From the NCBI GenBank assembly GCA_030248215.1, contig JASANG010001546.1, positions 434,001 to 498,000 of the forward strand: a stretch of DNA of 64,000 nt, given 5' to 3'. The translations under genes and the position numbers were made by a program. Positions within the stretch are counted from its first letter, which is position 1; each line of letters starts with the position of its first letter. The notes under the pieces were generated by a model. It had not been told where the DNA came from and made no database searches. It saw only the letters and a list, made by a program, of their open reading frames with translations. Positions 46,761 to 57,917 of this stretch are shown here, piece by piece. Origin of the DNA: Enoplolaimus lenunculus (lineage: Eukaryota; Nematoda; Enoplea; Enoplida; Thoracostomopsidae).

Positions 46761-46937
46761 CTATAAGCTAAGGTCATATAACATTCGAGCTTTGTCTGTT
46801 AACGCGATATAAGAGCCCGAATTTTAACGTTGACGTCCAATCTAATCCAAATCAATCAAATGCGAGTCTTTGCCAATAACAGATTAGAAGCAGCCATCAT
46901 AGGTACAGAACTTTATTTATGCAATTTTGACTTTTCA

Positions 46938-46939
46938 GT
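46938..46939 (+). promoter_or_regulatory. Likely trans- or cis-splice acceptor before neuropeptide candidate
   Basis: GACTTTTCAG ends at 46938, 34 bases upstream of the ATG at 46973. It is a typical nematode acceptor and would give a short spliced-leader 5' UTR. Confidence 0.45.
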
Positions 46940-46972
46940 GTAAACACTAAAATTACAAAATCATATTCAATT

Positions 46973-47389
46973 ATGCTTCGGTATGCATCGCTAACAACTT
47001 TGATATTCGTAGCTTCAGCTCCAATAATTAATTGCTTTAGCTTAATAGTCGCAGGCAGCTTACCACTTAACGATTTGAGGGCAAATTTTGATGGAGTAAA
47101 GCTCAACAACGAACTGACCCCTCCAAGTTTGCCGTTAACGAAAGTTTTGCGTTATGAAAGTACGCAGAAGCAACATTTGCATATTTTGCCTGTAAAAATA
47201 CGGGTTGCAAGACGTGCCAGGTCCCGATATGAACATTTTGTTTCGCCAAATGAATCAACTGCAGAAGAACGGTACAGCAGTCGGTCTGTACCAGGGCAAT
47301 TTCAAAAGTATAACGGCCAGCATTACAAAGATATGCTGATTGCAAGAAAATGGTATCCGTTTACTCGAAGTTTCGGAACAATGGGATGA
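46973..47389 (+). CDS. Secreted peptide precursor, candidate amidated neuropeptide
   Basis: A single-exon frame of 138 aa. Residues 1-22 form a signal peptide (MLRYASLTTLIFVASAPIINC). The rest is soluble and contains basic clusters RVARRARSR (about 85-93) and ARK near residue 124. The last residues are WYPFTRSFGTMG followed by TGA; a terminal Gly directly before stop, after a dibasic site, is the classic layout of an alpha-amidated peptide. Cleavage at ARK would release WYPFTRSFGTM-amide. Cleavage only at the upstream RRARSR cluster would release a peptide of about 45 residues starting YEHFVSPNES. I do not recognise the peptide family. An acceptor site lies 34 bases upstream of the ATG. Confidence 0.55.
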   Translation: MLRYASLTTLIFVASAPIINCFSLIVAGSLPLNDLRANFDGVKLNNELTPPSLPLTKVLRYESTQKQHLHILPVKIRVARRARSRYEHFVSPNESTAEERYSSRSVPGQFQKYNGQHYKDMLIARKWYPFTRSFGTMG

Positions 47390-47425
47390 ATGGTTGACGA
47401 GTAGCGAAGATATTTTAATGTTTAG

Positions 47426-47640
47426 GGTCAATGTAAAGAACAGGGTCGGAACTGTATTGCAAGCATATTTCTAAGCCTAAGACTAAGCCTAAGCCTAGAC
47501 CTAGACCTAAACGCAAGAATGAGCATATTCCTAAGCCTAAACCTAAGCGTAAACCAAGCAAAAAATTAGTCAAAAGCTTAAGCTTACTCTATTGCAGTAC
47601 CACAGAAAAAAGTTGCGCCTCTGATCTTTACATATGGGCC
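47426..47640. mobile_element. TeloMITE subfamily 1
   Basis: GTCAATGTAAAGAACAGGGT at the left, CTGATCTTTACATATGGGCC at the right. The core has two blocks of CCTAAG/CCTAGA hexamers. It begins 37 bp after the stop of the peptide precursor, so it may lie in that gene's 3' UTR. Confidence 0.85.
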
Positions 47641-48734
47641 AAGTTTAGAAACTGAACAATAAAGTTTGTTGTCGGTTATGTTTTAAATAAAATGAAAATG
47701 GGTCAATGTGGTGAAGGTCGCTCGCGCTATGAATGCGTTTAGAGACTTATTATTTAGAACGCTTTATTCGTTTTCCCCATATATACAATATTTGTGTGTT
47801 TATAACACTGAAACCGACTTAAAACTTTCATGGTTTCAAACTCGTTAAAAACCTTTTAGTATAATAATGCTATTTCAGCAAAGTAGTATTCTCTTTTCAA
47901 TATAAAAACGTTATAAGATTCAAAGACTGGCACTGGACGACGCTGTACTTGAAATCGAATAAGCACAACTTTTAACTACGCACAAAAGGAATTGTTTGTA
48001 CAAGAAACATTGTCTGAAGTAAATATGTCTTCATTTGTTATACCAGGCATATATATTTATTTGCCGTGAATGCCGAATTTCGTTTTTAAAAAAACCCAGA
48101 AACACAGGTCAAAAATCTTCAAACTTCTACAGATTTTGAGATTTTATACTTTGTTTAATGAATCATCAAAAATAAATATTTCTTCAAAAGGCAAATTACA
48201 CCTCCATGTAGGTTGCGGATCTTGAGGTCAACCGGAATTATCCTGGTGAAATACGATTATATTTATGCCTTCTTAAGAATACTGACAGAGCAACATGATT
48301 TTGTATCCAATAAAATCAGAAAATTAATCTTGAATATATAAAAACAACTATTTTTCGAAAAAAGCCAATTGTGCCCCATAAATTGACAATGCGTATGTCG
48401 AGTAAACAATGGTCTTGATATTTATGCTTTAACCGTTTCTCAGACCTGTAGTTTTGAGCTATACTAATGAAAATAGAGTCGTGATATTTTAAGACAATAT
48501 TTTACGTGTAGTTCCCCAGTGCCAACAACCACATTGTTGAATTGGAACGAATGAAACTCAACGTGTAGTGGCCACCGTCATTTTATCATATGTCGATGGG
48601 GGTTATGGGTCATCTACGTTGTAATGCGTGCACCATTGTAATAAAATGTCCCTCTATTCTTTTGCAAGGACGTCACTTTTACACAATGTCAGAAGGTTCT
48701 CATTTTGATGTGCGGACAAACAACACACTGCTTA

Positions 48735-49414
48735 TGCGGCGTTCACGTTATAACTGGGGCAGCTTGGAACAGGTTTTGTCCAAGTTGATACGACGTCAAC
48801 ATAAAATTTTGTGATCCGAATAGCGGTTATGTAGACAAAATGTGAATGTCATATGACATTGGCTTACAAATCACTGATGTCAAGCGATCATCGTATACAA
48901 ATAACCATTTGTCATATGATACTGCGGGACATTTATGCGAATATCAAATGATATTCCAAAATTCTACTAAATATCATATGATATTTATACAGGACAATGG
49001 AATATGTGCATGCTAAATAAAACAGTAAAAAGTCGGATAATGCAGCTTTAAATGATTTCGCAAGTTGAATTAGCTTCCACGTTTCTGTTTCTCGCTAAGT
49101 TTTTCCCAAAATATATTCCTAAGTACAAATAATTCAAATTTGAAATTATAGTATCATATGAGATTCCACAGGACAATCAAGCTAGTTTACCACAACTTTG
49201 CAGACATTTTCAAACATATCATATGATACTCGCAGACATAATTTGGAACATCATATGATATTGCAGTACAAACAGTAGATGTCACATCAGGATAGCAGAC
49301 AATTCAAATTTTTTGAATCTCATAGCGGATAAACGGTCAGACAAAATGTTACCAGCTATAGTCATAGGGACGAAACGTGTTCCAGGCTGCCCCAGTTATA
49401 ACGTGAAACCCGCA
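48735..49414. mobile_element. PIF/Harbinger-like non-autonomous element with TTA duplication
   Basis: Inverted ends TGCGGCGTTCACGTTATAAC (left) and GTTATAACGTGAAACCCGCA (right), each followed inward by GGGGCAGC..GGAAC. TTA flanks it at 48732-48734 and 49415-49417. A 3-bp TWA duplication is typical of PIF/Harbinger. The interior has many ATCATATGATA palindromes and no transposase frame. It is the best copy of a family with fragments at 4556, 16075 and 46217. Confidence 0.85.
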
Positions 49415-49417
49415 TTA

Positions 49418-51337
49418 TCCACCAATGATTTTGTCCTCACCCGCTAGACACCATATTTTATTGTCTTGAGTCCCTTAAAAGGCACTAGGAGAAATCTATA
49501 GACTACAGGTATAAAATATACACATGCACAAAAAATTTACACTTGTGTTTGTATATATTTTGTAAGTGTATTGCTATAGTAGAGTATTGTCTTGAGAGTC
49601 CCTTTAAAGGATATTGTTTTGTCCAGCCGGGAGTACAAGGGAGTGTGGACAAAAACAACTATTACTTTTCAGTTATTTGCTGTACCTAGGCTGTTGGAAC
49701 AGCGTTGATTTGCACCCTGTTTCAAAGGCAGTGGGTGGAAAATTTTTTCCACAGGTGCGTGCAGTATAGCGTATATGATCCATTATTAAAATTAATGGAT
49801 TTTCGCGCATACACTGCCACGCTGGTCAGCTTTAGACAAGAAAACCAATGAAAAATATGATTTCCACTTTGATTTGAAAGGAAGGCCAATATACATCAAT
49901 ACTCATTTCAAGCAACGGCTTTAAATAATATAGAAGATTTTCTGATTGTATAGTTTTGATATTTAAAGCATGCGAGTTATGGATGTGCTGATAAATACTT
50001 AACTTATTGGGGGTATATGAATAGTTACTGAAGCGTAAAGGCACCACAAATTGCCGATATTTTTGCATAAACCTGAAATTAAATTAACGTTGTGAAACAC
50101 TTCATTTACGGAAGATACATAGCTAGTCTGTAACAACCTATTGCAATTTTCGTTAAGCAGAGAAATTAATGAATAAATGCTTGCAAAATCGCAATTTACT
50201 AACTTTATTCGTAGTTGTAATAAAGTGTTTGTATCACGATGGTTCGGCTGCTTTTAGTGCCGGTAATTACAGACCGTTGTTGCATTCTTCATCACAGCAA
50301 AAAAGTTCTGTGCATTTAGTTTTATAGGTAAAAGTGCCCCATGTAAAGGTCAGAATGTAATAGATCTCGTTGGAAATATGTAAAAAAGCTTAAGTGAAAG
50401 ATAGTTTATATAGGAGCAATGCTTTGACATTACCTCAAAGACTTCTATGTAAATAGTTGTCATACAAATATCTAACATCTGTTTATCGCTGTTACACGTT
50501 TACTGCCAATGAAACAAGAAACATGGGCTTAACGAAAGTCGTGCGTCGAACTGCTTATTCTTAGTGTGGGCTGATTTTTATTATGTATTGTATGTCAGCG
50601 ACTTGATCGAGCATTCGTCGCATTCGGCAAATTTTTTCAAATAGTTTTGTAGCAGAGTGCAACTGGAATTCCGGTTCCTTTATTTTTTCCCCTTCCGGTT
50701 CCGGCAAGTTTTTACCGGAATTAAAAATTGCGGTATCGAAATTTGATCGGTGGAAATTGAGATATTTTACTAAAAATGGCAATAAAAATTAAATAGTCTT
50801 CAGTAGTATAGTATGTAAACCTTGACAATCGCCAAAAATAAACCATCGAAGATAGATTTCGCTTCCGTGCATTTTGAAAATCTAAAATACAACAGATAAA
50901 GTGAATACCTATCGCCAACTAGGGTTATTTCACTAATATCATTGCAAAAAGAAAATTAAAATGAGTTTTTGGTGGCATGTGCCTTTCATTTTCCGGTTCC
51001 GTTTCAGATAATCTTTCAAATTCCGGTTCCGGTAAATTGCAATTCCGATTGCAACCTGTTCTGTAGGTATCTGCTGCATTTTTCAAATATTCAGATGGAA
51101 TAACCGCGGTGCAGTTAAGATGAACTAATACATTTTGTAAAATTCTAAAGACGATAATGCTGGTGGAAACTTGCATCCTCTATGCGCCGTCGATATGTTC
51201 CCACGTACATTTGTCGGTAGCAACCGACATAAGATACGTAGGTGTATTTTGGAATGCTTAGAAAAACCAGTGCATGGTATAGCGTTAACATTTCATTGTC
51301 TGTTGGGCCCTTAAGTTTATCGTTTCACTGATTGTAA
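49418..51337. other. Intergenic with decayed CCGGTTCCGG repeat
   Basis: At about 50640-51060, GTGCAACTGGAATTCCGGTT and, in reverse, CCGATTGCAACCTG bracket several TTCCGGTTCC words, suggesting a decayed hAT-like element of about 420 bp. Nothing else is supported. Confidence 0.45.
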
Positions 51338-51587
51338 ACGTTCTAAACCGAAATACATGCGTAAGTATAAATCTAAAAGTATGCCTAAGCCTAAACAAGA
51401 AAGCTGGTGTGAAGCGTAATCCCGCACTATTACAGTCCCACTGAAAACTGGAAGCCTTTGAAACGTTCTAAACCGAAATACATGCGTAAGTATAAATCTA
51501 AAAGTATGCCTAAGCCTAAACAAGAAAGCTGGTGTGAAGCGTAAGCCCGCACTATTACAGTCCCACTGAAAACTGGAAGCCTTTGAA
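51338..51587. repeat. Tandem duplication, 125-bp unit, two copies
   Basis: Positions 51338-51462 and 51463-51587 are nearly identical; one substitution noticed (GTAATCCC versus GTAAGCCC). Each unit carries a telomere-like word (TGCCTAAGCCTAAAC) and the ACTATTACAGTCCCACTGAA end of a TeloMITE, so a partial TeloMITE was duplicated in place. Confidence 0.92.
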
Positions 51588-52147
51588 GTGGGTCGGTTCG
51601 GCAAAAGTTCTCAGGTTTTCCCAATTCTTGTTGGGTACGTTGCGTTTTCAAAAACTCCAAATTTTGAGTTACCTGAAACATATATTGAAAAGGCTGCCGC
51701 GTTTCATTAATATTTATGGAACCTAAACATCCGCCATTTAAGATCCTGAAAGTGCGTTAGTTCTACTTTACCTGCCTTTCTCTACGCCGTCTAATATGTG
51801 CCAATTTTCCCAATTAATAACAACGTTAGGTACATTCGTGTCAGACGTTCCAGTTATTTCAGTTGACATCTAGCAACAGTATCATGTCTTGAGTGTTTTG
51901 ACTTGAATGCTTCTGTGGTTGTCGGAACTGCAACCACATTTTGAACGAAACGATTTGAAAGTTTACTCCGGATAGCACATTGCTGTCCTCTGAGTTTATA
52001 TATGGCAAGACTGAATCAACTCTTATAGCTATGTTTTATGGTGAACACAATACTTATATATGTTTGGTTTACTTTAGACACTTTAAGTATTGTTTTATCA
52101 GTTAGCAATATATGGTTTGGTGTAGATACTGCTTGTATACTGTTTTT

Positions 52148-52149
52148 AG
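52148..52149 (+). promoter_or_regulatory. Likely spliced-leader acceptor of R-Ras gene
   Basis: CTGTTTTTAG ends at 52149, 26 bases before the ATG at 52176. It supports that Met as the start rather than the longer open frame that reaches 52038. Confidence 0.5.
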
Positions 52150-52175
52150 TATTTGAACTTAAATCAAACAATGGA

Positions 52176-54867
52176 ATGAGTCACCGAAATAATTTTAGAC
52201 TTGTTGTGGTGGGCGGTGGTGGTGTGGGTAAAAGTGCACTGACAATACAGTTTATTCAGGTAAAACTGTGTTCTCAGTTGGAGATTTATTTGACTAGCAT
52301 TTATTAAGCATACGCCATGACTATTGTGTTCTATAAGGAATCAGAACTGGAGATAAAAGGGAATTCCGGACTGACGCATATATACGTATAATTTTTAAAT
52401 ACATACACACATAGCTTATTATTAATCAGGGGATTGTGGAAGAAAAGTTGAGACTAGCAGAAGCAAGCGGGATAAGCCTGGCATTGGAACCGGAGGAGGA
52501 AAATATACCTAGGGAGGGTGTGACCGGATACCAAAATTAGCGGAGCCAGAACCGGGTGGTAAAGTATCTGGCCAGAGCATCATATTAAGTGTATTTTTCA
52601 ATAAAATTAAGTAAACCTTAATCATAATAATTTAGTAGTACTTCATATATCTGTTATCTCAAACAAAAGTCACTGTGATGTATTGCACTTTTGGCCTTAG
52701 CTAACAGTGTAATCAGAATATTAATCGGCAAATTATAATACCGGAGCCGGATATCCAGTACACTTATTAAGTGTGAAATCTGAACGAGCCCACGACACAC
52801 GAATAATATGAACGTTGTCGCATTCGGATATAATGCAGTTTTGACGTTTTATAAACAGCTACGTATATATATCGATACGTAAATCTTGCATCACTAGTGC
52901 CCCGAATAAGCTTCGCTTCTTAATTTTTATTTTTATTTTTAATTATTTTCAGCAATATTTTGTTGTTGACTATGATCCAACTATTGAAGATTCTTACACA
53001 AAACAGTGTATTATTGACGATGAAATAGCTAAATTAGAAAGTAAGTTGTTGGACATTCGAATGTTGTGATATATGTCGTGGAATTTTCAGGTTTTAGTAA
53101 TATTACGACCAAATTTTTTGTATATAGTTCCCGATTGAGAATCATATCAAAGATTATACGTGTATGTATATTGTATATATCAAGCTCATAGATTTAGTGT
53201 GTGATTTTGTTAAATAATTGTGATTATATAGTTTTTGTTTTAGTATTGGATACTGCTGGACAAGAAGAATTTAGCGCTATGCGTGAACAATATATGAGAT
53301 CTGCCGAAGGCTTTTTGTTGGTCTTTTCTGTCACAGACAGAACAAGGTTCGTATTAATATATACATCCCATCCTATGCATATTCTGTTCAAAACGTAGAC
53401 TTGTTTCATTGAGCACCAGGTAGCAAACGTACAAAAATACACCGAAGTATCGCTTTATTCCACCGCAGCTGCATATTAAGTGTAGCTGAACAATGGTTTA
53501 ACTTCGATGACATTTACTAATGGATGGGTAACGTACGTTCCTGTATACCAGTCCCTGTACAGCTTTTGCATGCATATAAACATGTTATACATATTATGCA
53601 TAAATGTGTGTAAACACGACACAATTGGTTGTTTTTCTGTATCTGGTATATGGTGCCGATCACGTCCCTGGGACAGATCCCAGTACGTCCCAAATTAAGT
53701 GTATATACGCCTACATTTGAACAAGAAGACTACATGGATCTGAGTTTCATTTTTATTGTGTTTATGCATCGCTTAACAGAAGTATTCTATTTGTTTTTCT
53801 GGATAACTTATGTTTCTTCACTTTAATCAACAAATGTTAGTCGTATTTGAATGTCATCAATTTATGGTTTAATAGTAAAAACTTGGTTAATATACATCCG
53901 CAGCCTGTTTTGTTTTGCATAGTTTTTGTTACACCAGTTGGTTTGCTTTGTTTAGCCTTGAAGAGGTTATTCGCCTTCATCGCCTAATTCTGAGGGTCAA
54001 AGACCAGGACGACTTCCCAATGATCCTTGTCGCCAACAAAGCTGATCTCGCTGATCAGAGACTGGTAAGTATAGTTGAATGAACCAGCATGAATTATAGT
54101 TTTCAATATAAAAAGTCAAATTTATATTAAATTTTTGTAGTATCGGCATTTGAGTCTTCACCTTTGATAAAATTGAAAAAAGTCAGCGATTGCGTGTTTA
54201 AATTTTTGAATTTTACGGTAATTTTAATAGAATCCTAGGTTCTATTATTGATCATTCATTAAAATTTATTTTTTCTGCTTAACCTCAGCCACCTTGGTGT
54301 CTCGAGCTGTACATAAACACTGGAGAATATACGTACGCAAACACCTTGCACAGAATTTTGCATAATGCACTCTGTTTGATGTGTGTTATTTTGTGGTAAT
54401 TTCCTTTGCCATTTGTTTTATGTACAGATATCAGAAACATGTGGCTTAGAAACTGCATCACAACTCAATATTCCGTACATTGAATGTTCTGCCAAATTAC
54501 GCCTCAATGTTGACCAAGCGTTTCATGAGCTAGTCAGAATCGTCAGGTTAGTCAAATTTTCGTCTTCGCTTGTAACGCAATGGTATATTGGCGTATTTTC
54601 AAACATGCCTCGATCCTAACACCACAAGCCTAATCCCTGGAACAAGCCTACCCAGAAGTCTAGGGCTTGTTCTAATCTTAAACCTAAAACCTCAGGTTCC
54701 AAACATGATCCAAAATTAGTCTAAGTTTTCAAACAAGTGAACAACGGTAGCTTGACTACGAAGCTAAAATACTGCGTTGTATTAGCTTCAGGAGCCATCG
54801 CGCGCTGGAACGGCCCCCAGTCGAACCTGTGTCAAGATCGAAAAAGAAAAAATGTTCGCTCATGTGA
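52176..54867 (+). CDS. RRAS: R-Ras-type small GTPase
   Basis: Six exons, all phases matching: 52176-52259, 52953-53040, 53244-53346, 53956-54064, 54428-54546 and 54792-54867 (TGA), giving 192 aa. P-loop GGGGVGKS (13-20), effector loop [12 protein letters not shown] (34-45), DTAGQEEF (60-67), NKAD (119-122) and [11 protein letters not shown] (147-157) are all intact. The GGGG P-loop, QFIQQYFV and SAKLRLNVD place it with R-Ras/M-Ras (C. elegans RAS-1), not K/H-Ras. The tail KKKK-C189-S-L-M is a CAAX box with a polybasic stretch; a terminal Met predicts farnesylation, whereas vertebrate R-Ras ends in CVLL. The protein should cycle GTP/GDP on the inner plasma membrane and act in adhesion and growth signalling. 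The exon 6 acceptor could be six bases earlier, adding two residues. Intron 1 contains decayed hAT-like repeats. Confidence 0.95.
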
Positions 54868-56373
54868 TACACGACATTGCTCTGCCGCATTTTATCAATA
54901 ATTTACTGCTGTACTTCTATATGACGATTTCTTTTAAATTTGTATTCTAACTCGAATAAGGTAGATGCATTTGCAACATACGGCTGTTTCGATGAGTTTT
55001 AAAACTAATTTGGTATATATTATTTTCGAATTTTCACCGTGATATTGCACCTTGGGCTAATTGCTTATAGGTGTGGCAATTTTCGACTGATTTCATAACT
55101 AGTATCATTATAAAAAATTTATCGGTAAACGACGACAATCTGCTTTAGTTGGTTGAGCATGTAACCCCTGAAGTTGGTTTTGACCTGGGACAGTATTCTC
55201 AGACTTTAGCACCTTTTGCCAGTTAGCGATAGATTTCTAAACAAACTATGGTATCTAATATGAAGAAATGGCTTACATCAGTATAAAACTTCCTCCACAT
55301 CAAACTTGTTGAAATTGACAAAGTTTGATTCAGTCGCTTAAAAGGAGGTGAGCCGAAGAGCGCATATTTTTATACAAAGCCATGTGTTATTTTTGCGCAT
55401 GATTACAGTATTGACGCTGGCTACTGTTGGGTTTATAGAAGGGTTTCGAATGTCAAAAAAGCTGCAATAATAACTAAATTGAACTGATATCTTAATATCT
55501 TTGAACGGTATGCAACGTCATATAATTTTAGATATGAATAGAATCATAGAAGGTCAATAGTAGCCACGTGTCTATGTGCCTTTTGTATCAGATGTTCTTC
55601 CAGCTTAATCATGTCCATGTCATATGGTGTATAATGATGACAACAATCGGTCAAACGTAATAGTAACAGTCAGTTAGTGCTTAGCGTCCTATTTTTTTAC
55701 AGTGTTTTCCTAGCTACTCTCACTCGCGGACAAAATTAAACTGCTCGCGATAACTGCGATAACGATTCCAACTACAATTGCAATTGCATAGTGGAAACAT
55801 TTCGGTCGCTTGTAACCGTGATTACAATAGTGATTTGAAACGCGACTGTAATCGAGTCAGTTGCTATGTCTGAGTCTCACATGTGGAAAAATTTAAATGA
55901 ATATTGTATGAGCTATGTAGTTGTAAATTTCATAAAATAGGTTTGTGTATTTTGGTTTTGGCTCATTGTTAAAAATGAATCCATTTGGGCTGTCTATATG
56001 ACACTTTTAGACAACAACAACAACAACTATCAATTGTATCGAAGTGTAATGTTGCGTTTCGTGCTGTTATTCGCTCAATGAGTACAACTACACTGTTTAG
56101 CAAATGTGAATAATTTAGACAGTTTGTTCTATTTATCTCTATTTTTCTTTGCTCATATTATATGCGTACTGTTTTCGCTTTTTCGGAATTGTGCTTTTTT
56201 GAGAATTTAATTTTTGGCGAAAAATGAAGTTTTAAAGAAAGCGTTGAAAAAATATTAGTTCATTTATAATTAAATTTTAGTACCAGCAGAAACTGTGGTA
56301 CATAAGACCCAATGTGTTCAAATCGGTCCTTGTGTAAATTGGTCGTACTGTATTTAAGTCATTAAAGACTTAC
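54868..56373. other. Intergenic downstream of R-Ras, no gene seen
   Basis: AT-rich, including the R-Ras 3' UTR of unknown length. I saw no clear AATAAA close to the stop and no exon with convincing splice sites. Confidence 0.4.
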
Positions 56374-56600
56374 GTGGCGTGTGAAATCGAAATTATCATT
56401 GTATAAGCCAAATGCGAGGGCATAGGAACAGGTTCAGGTAAAATTTGCACCGCTCCCGAAACAAAAGCTTCAGCCTCGTTTTTAAGCCTTTGAAATTCTT
56501 GCATCTTGCCCCTCGTGAACTGTTTAAGCTCCACTAGTGTGTTGAGCTGGCTATTGGCGTGATTAAATTTTATGATTACGGGCCGTTGCTTACTTATGAT
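56374..56600 (-). CDS. Possible internal exon (uncertain)
   Basis: On the - strand an open frame reads LNTLVELKQFTRGKMQEFQR, KNEAEAFVSGAVQ and LPEPVPMPS, and ends at a perfect donor (AC|GTAAGT at 56374). The codon use is richer in G/C than the surroundings, and the first part could form a coiled coil. Upstream, the frame runs straight into the transposon end at 56620. I could not find partner exons or name a family. Confidence 0.3.
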
Positions 56601-56619
56601 GTGTTGAGACAATATATTA

Positions 56620-57914
56620 TGCGTCATCCACTTTATTTTGTGCCCGCCGAGTGGAAATTACACACGCCTTTTTCCAAGTACGGTTTTGCAAAATACTAGC
56701 AACGGGAAATTGAATTTGAAAACTGTTTCAATTTTCCACTACTACAGAATTTTTAAAATCGACTAGTAAATTGATAAGATAAATTGAAGTCCATTTACCA
56801 TTAGCGATTTTTAAAAGGACAGAAAAGGGAAATTGAAACAGCTTCTAAATTCAATTTCCACTGTCATTTCAAGGTTCAGTTGCCCAATGGAAAATTGGAG
56901 AGGTGTTTTTCATTATTGCAATTTAAAATATTGTCCCTATTATCGAAAATGGAGAGAAAATATTTTTGTTTTCAATTTCGATATTGTCCTCGTAAAATGT
57001 TACAATTATCGACGAGGACAGAAGGTCTAGATGGAAGACGCAAAGGTCAGATGATCGCAACTTCAAAAGAAAGAAGGCGGTGGACATTGTTATGTATCTA
57101 GAAGCGGCTTTAAGTTTTAAAATATTTTTTTTGCCAGGACCGCAAATATGGCAGAAACAGGTGGTGCTGTCTGTCTGTTGTTATCAGTATAAGAATACTC
57201 TTAGGCTTAGGTATAAGCTAAGTGCAATTGTCAAGGCTGTTTTCTTTGCGTGATTCTATGCAACTGAAGGAGTATTCGCTTTTGCAATATGTTTTGAATG
57301 ATGATTTATTACGGGGCAGTGAAGTCGTTTCCATTTGATTACCTGTAGCTGATTTTTTTCAACAGACCCCCCTGAAAATTGGTTTGTCAAAAGTTCCAGC
57401 AATTCGGTAGTAAATTGTACAAATTTGTGGGACCTAAGACTCTACAGCACTCCCATCTAGCTGTATTATTGTGTGTCTAGGTCAAATTGAGGTGAGTCTA
57501 GGTCATACCTACCGCATAGTTTCCGGATTTCACTGTGATTTTAATTTTCCTGTTCCCATTTCTGTTATATGCATCTAAAGGGAAATTGAACAATAGTTTT
57601 GACCCTCCATTTCCCACTACACTTTTTGGGCCATTTAAATTTCCTTTTTGGCACCAAAAATATCTTATCAATTTACCAATCTTATTTAAAAACTGTTTCA
57701 ATTTCCCATTGCTACAATTTTTAAAATCGCTACTAGTAATTTGTAACGCAAAACTCTATTTCCAATTCCATATACGGTTTATAAAATGTCTCAATTTACC
57801 ACTCGACAATTTTAATTTTCTCAATTTCTCGTTGCTAGCATTTTGCAAAACCGTACTTGGAAAAAGGCGTGTCTAATTTCCACACGGCGGGCAGAAAATA
57901 AAGTGGATGACGCA
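56620..57914. mobile_element. 1.3-kb TIR element with TTA duplication
   Basis: Left end TGCGTCATCCACTTTATTTT and right end AAAATAAAGTGGATGACGCA begin inverted repeats of at least 80 bp. They include CGCCTTTTTCCAAGTACGG and TTTTGCAAAA. TTA flanks both sides (56617-56619, 57915-57917), as in PIF/Harbinger elements. The middle is AT-rich with AATTGAAAC/GTTTCAATT words in both senses and no transposase frame. Confidence 0.88.
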
Positions 57915-57917
57915 TTA

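Noticed and set aside
51430-51681. - strand open frames with an internal duplicated peptide
   Set aside because: They translate the 125-bp tandem duplication of a TeloMITE fragment.
52038-52175. Longer N terminus for the R-Ras gene
   Set aside because: The extra 46 residues are hydrophobic intron-like sequence crossed by a TTTTTAG acceptor; starting at 52176 matches the family.
57136-57180. Alternative last exon of R-Ras reading RKYGRNRWCC after a TTTTTTTGCCAG acceptor
   Set aside because: Its frame does not fit the strong donor at 54546; the exon at 54792 fits the phase and ends in a CAAX box.
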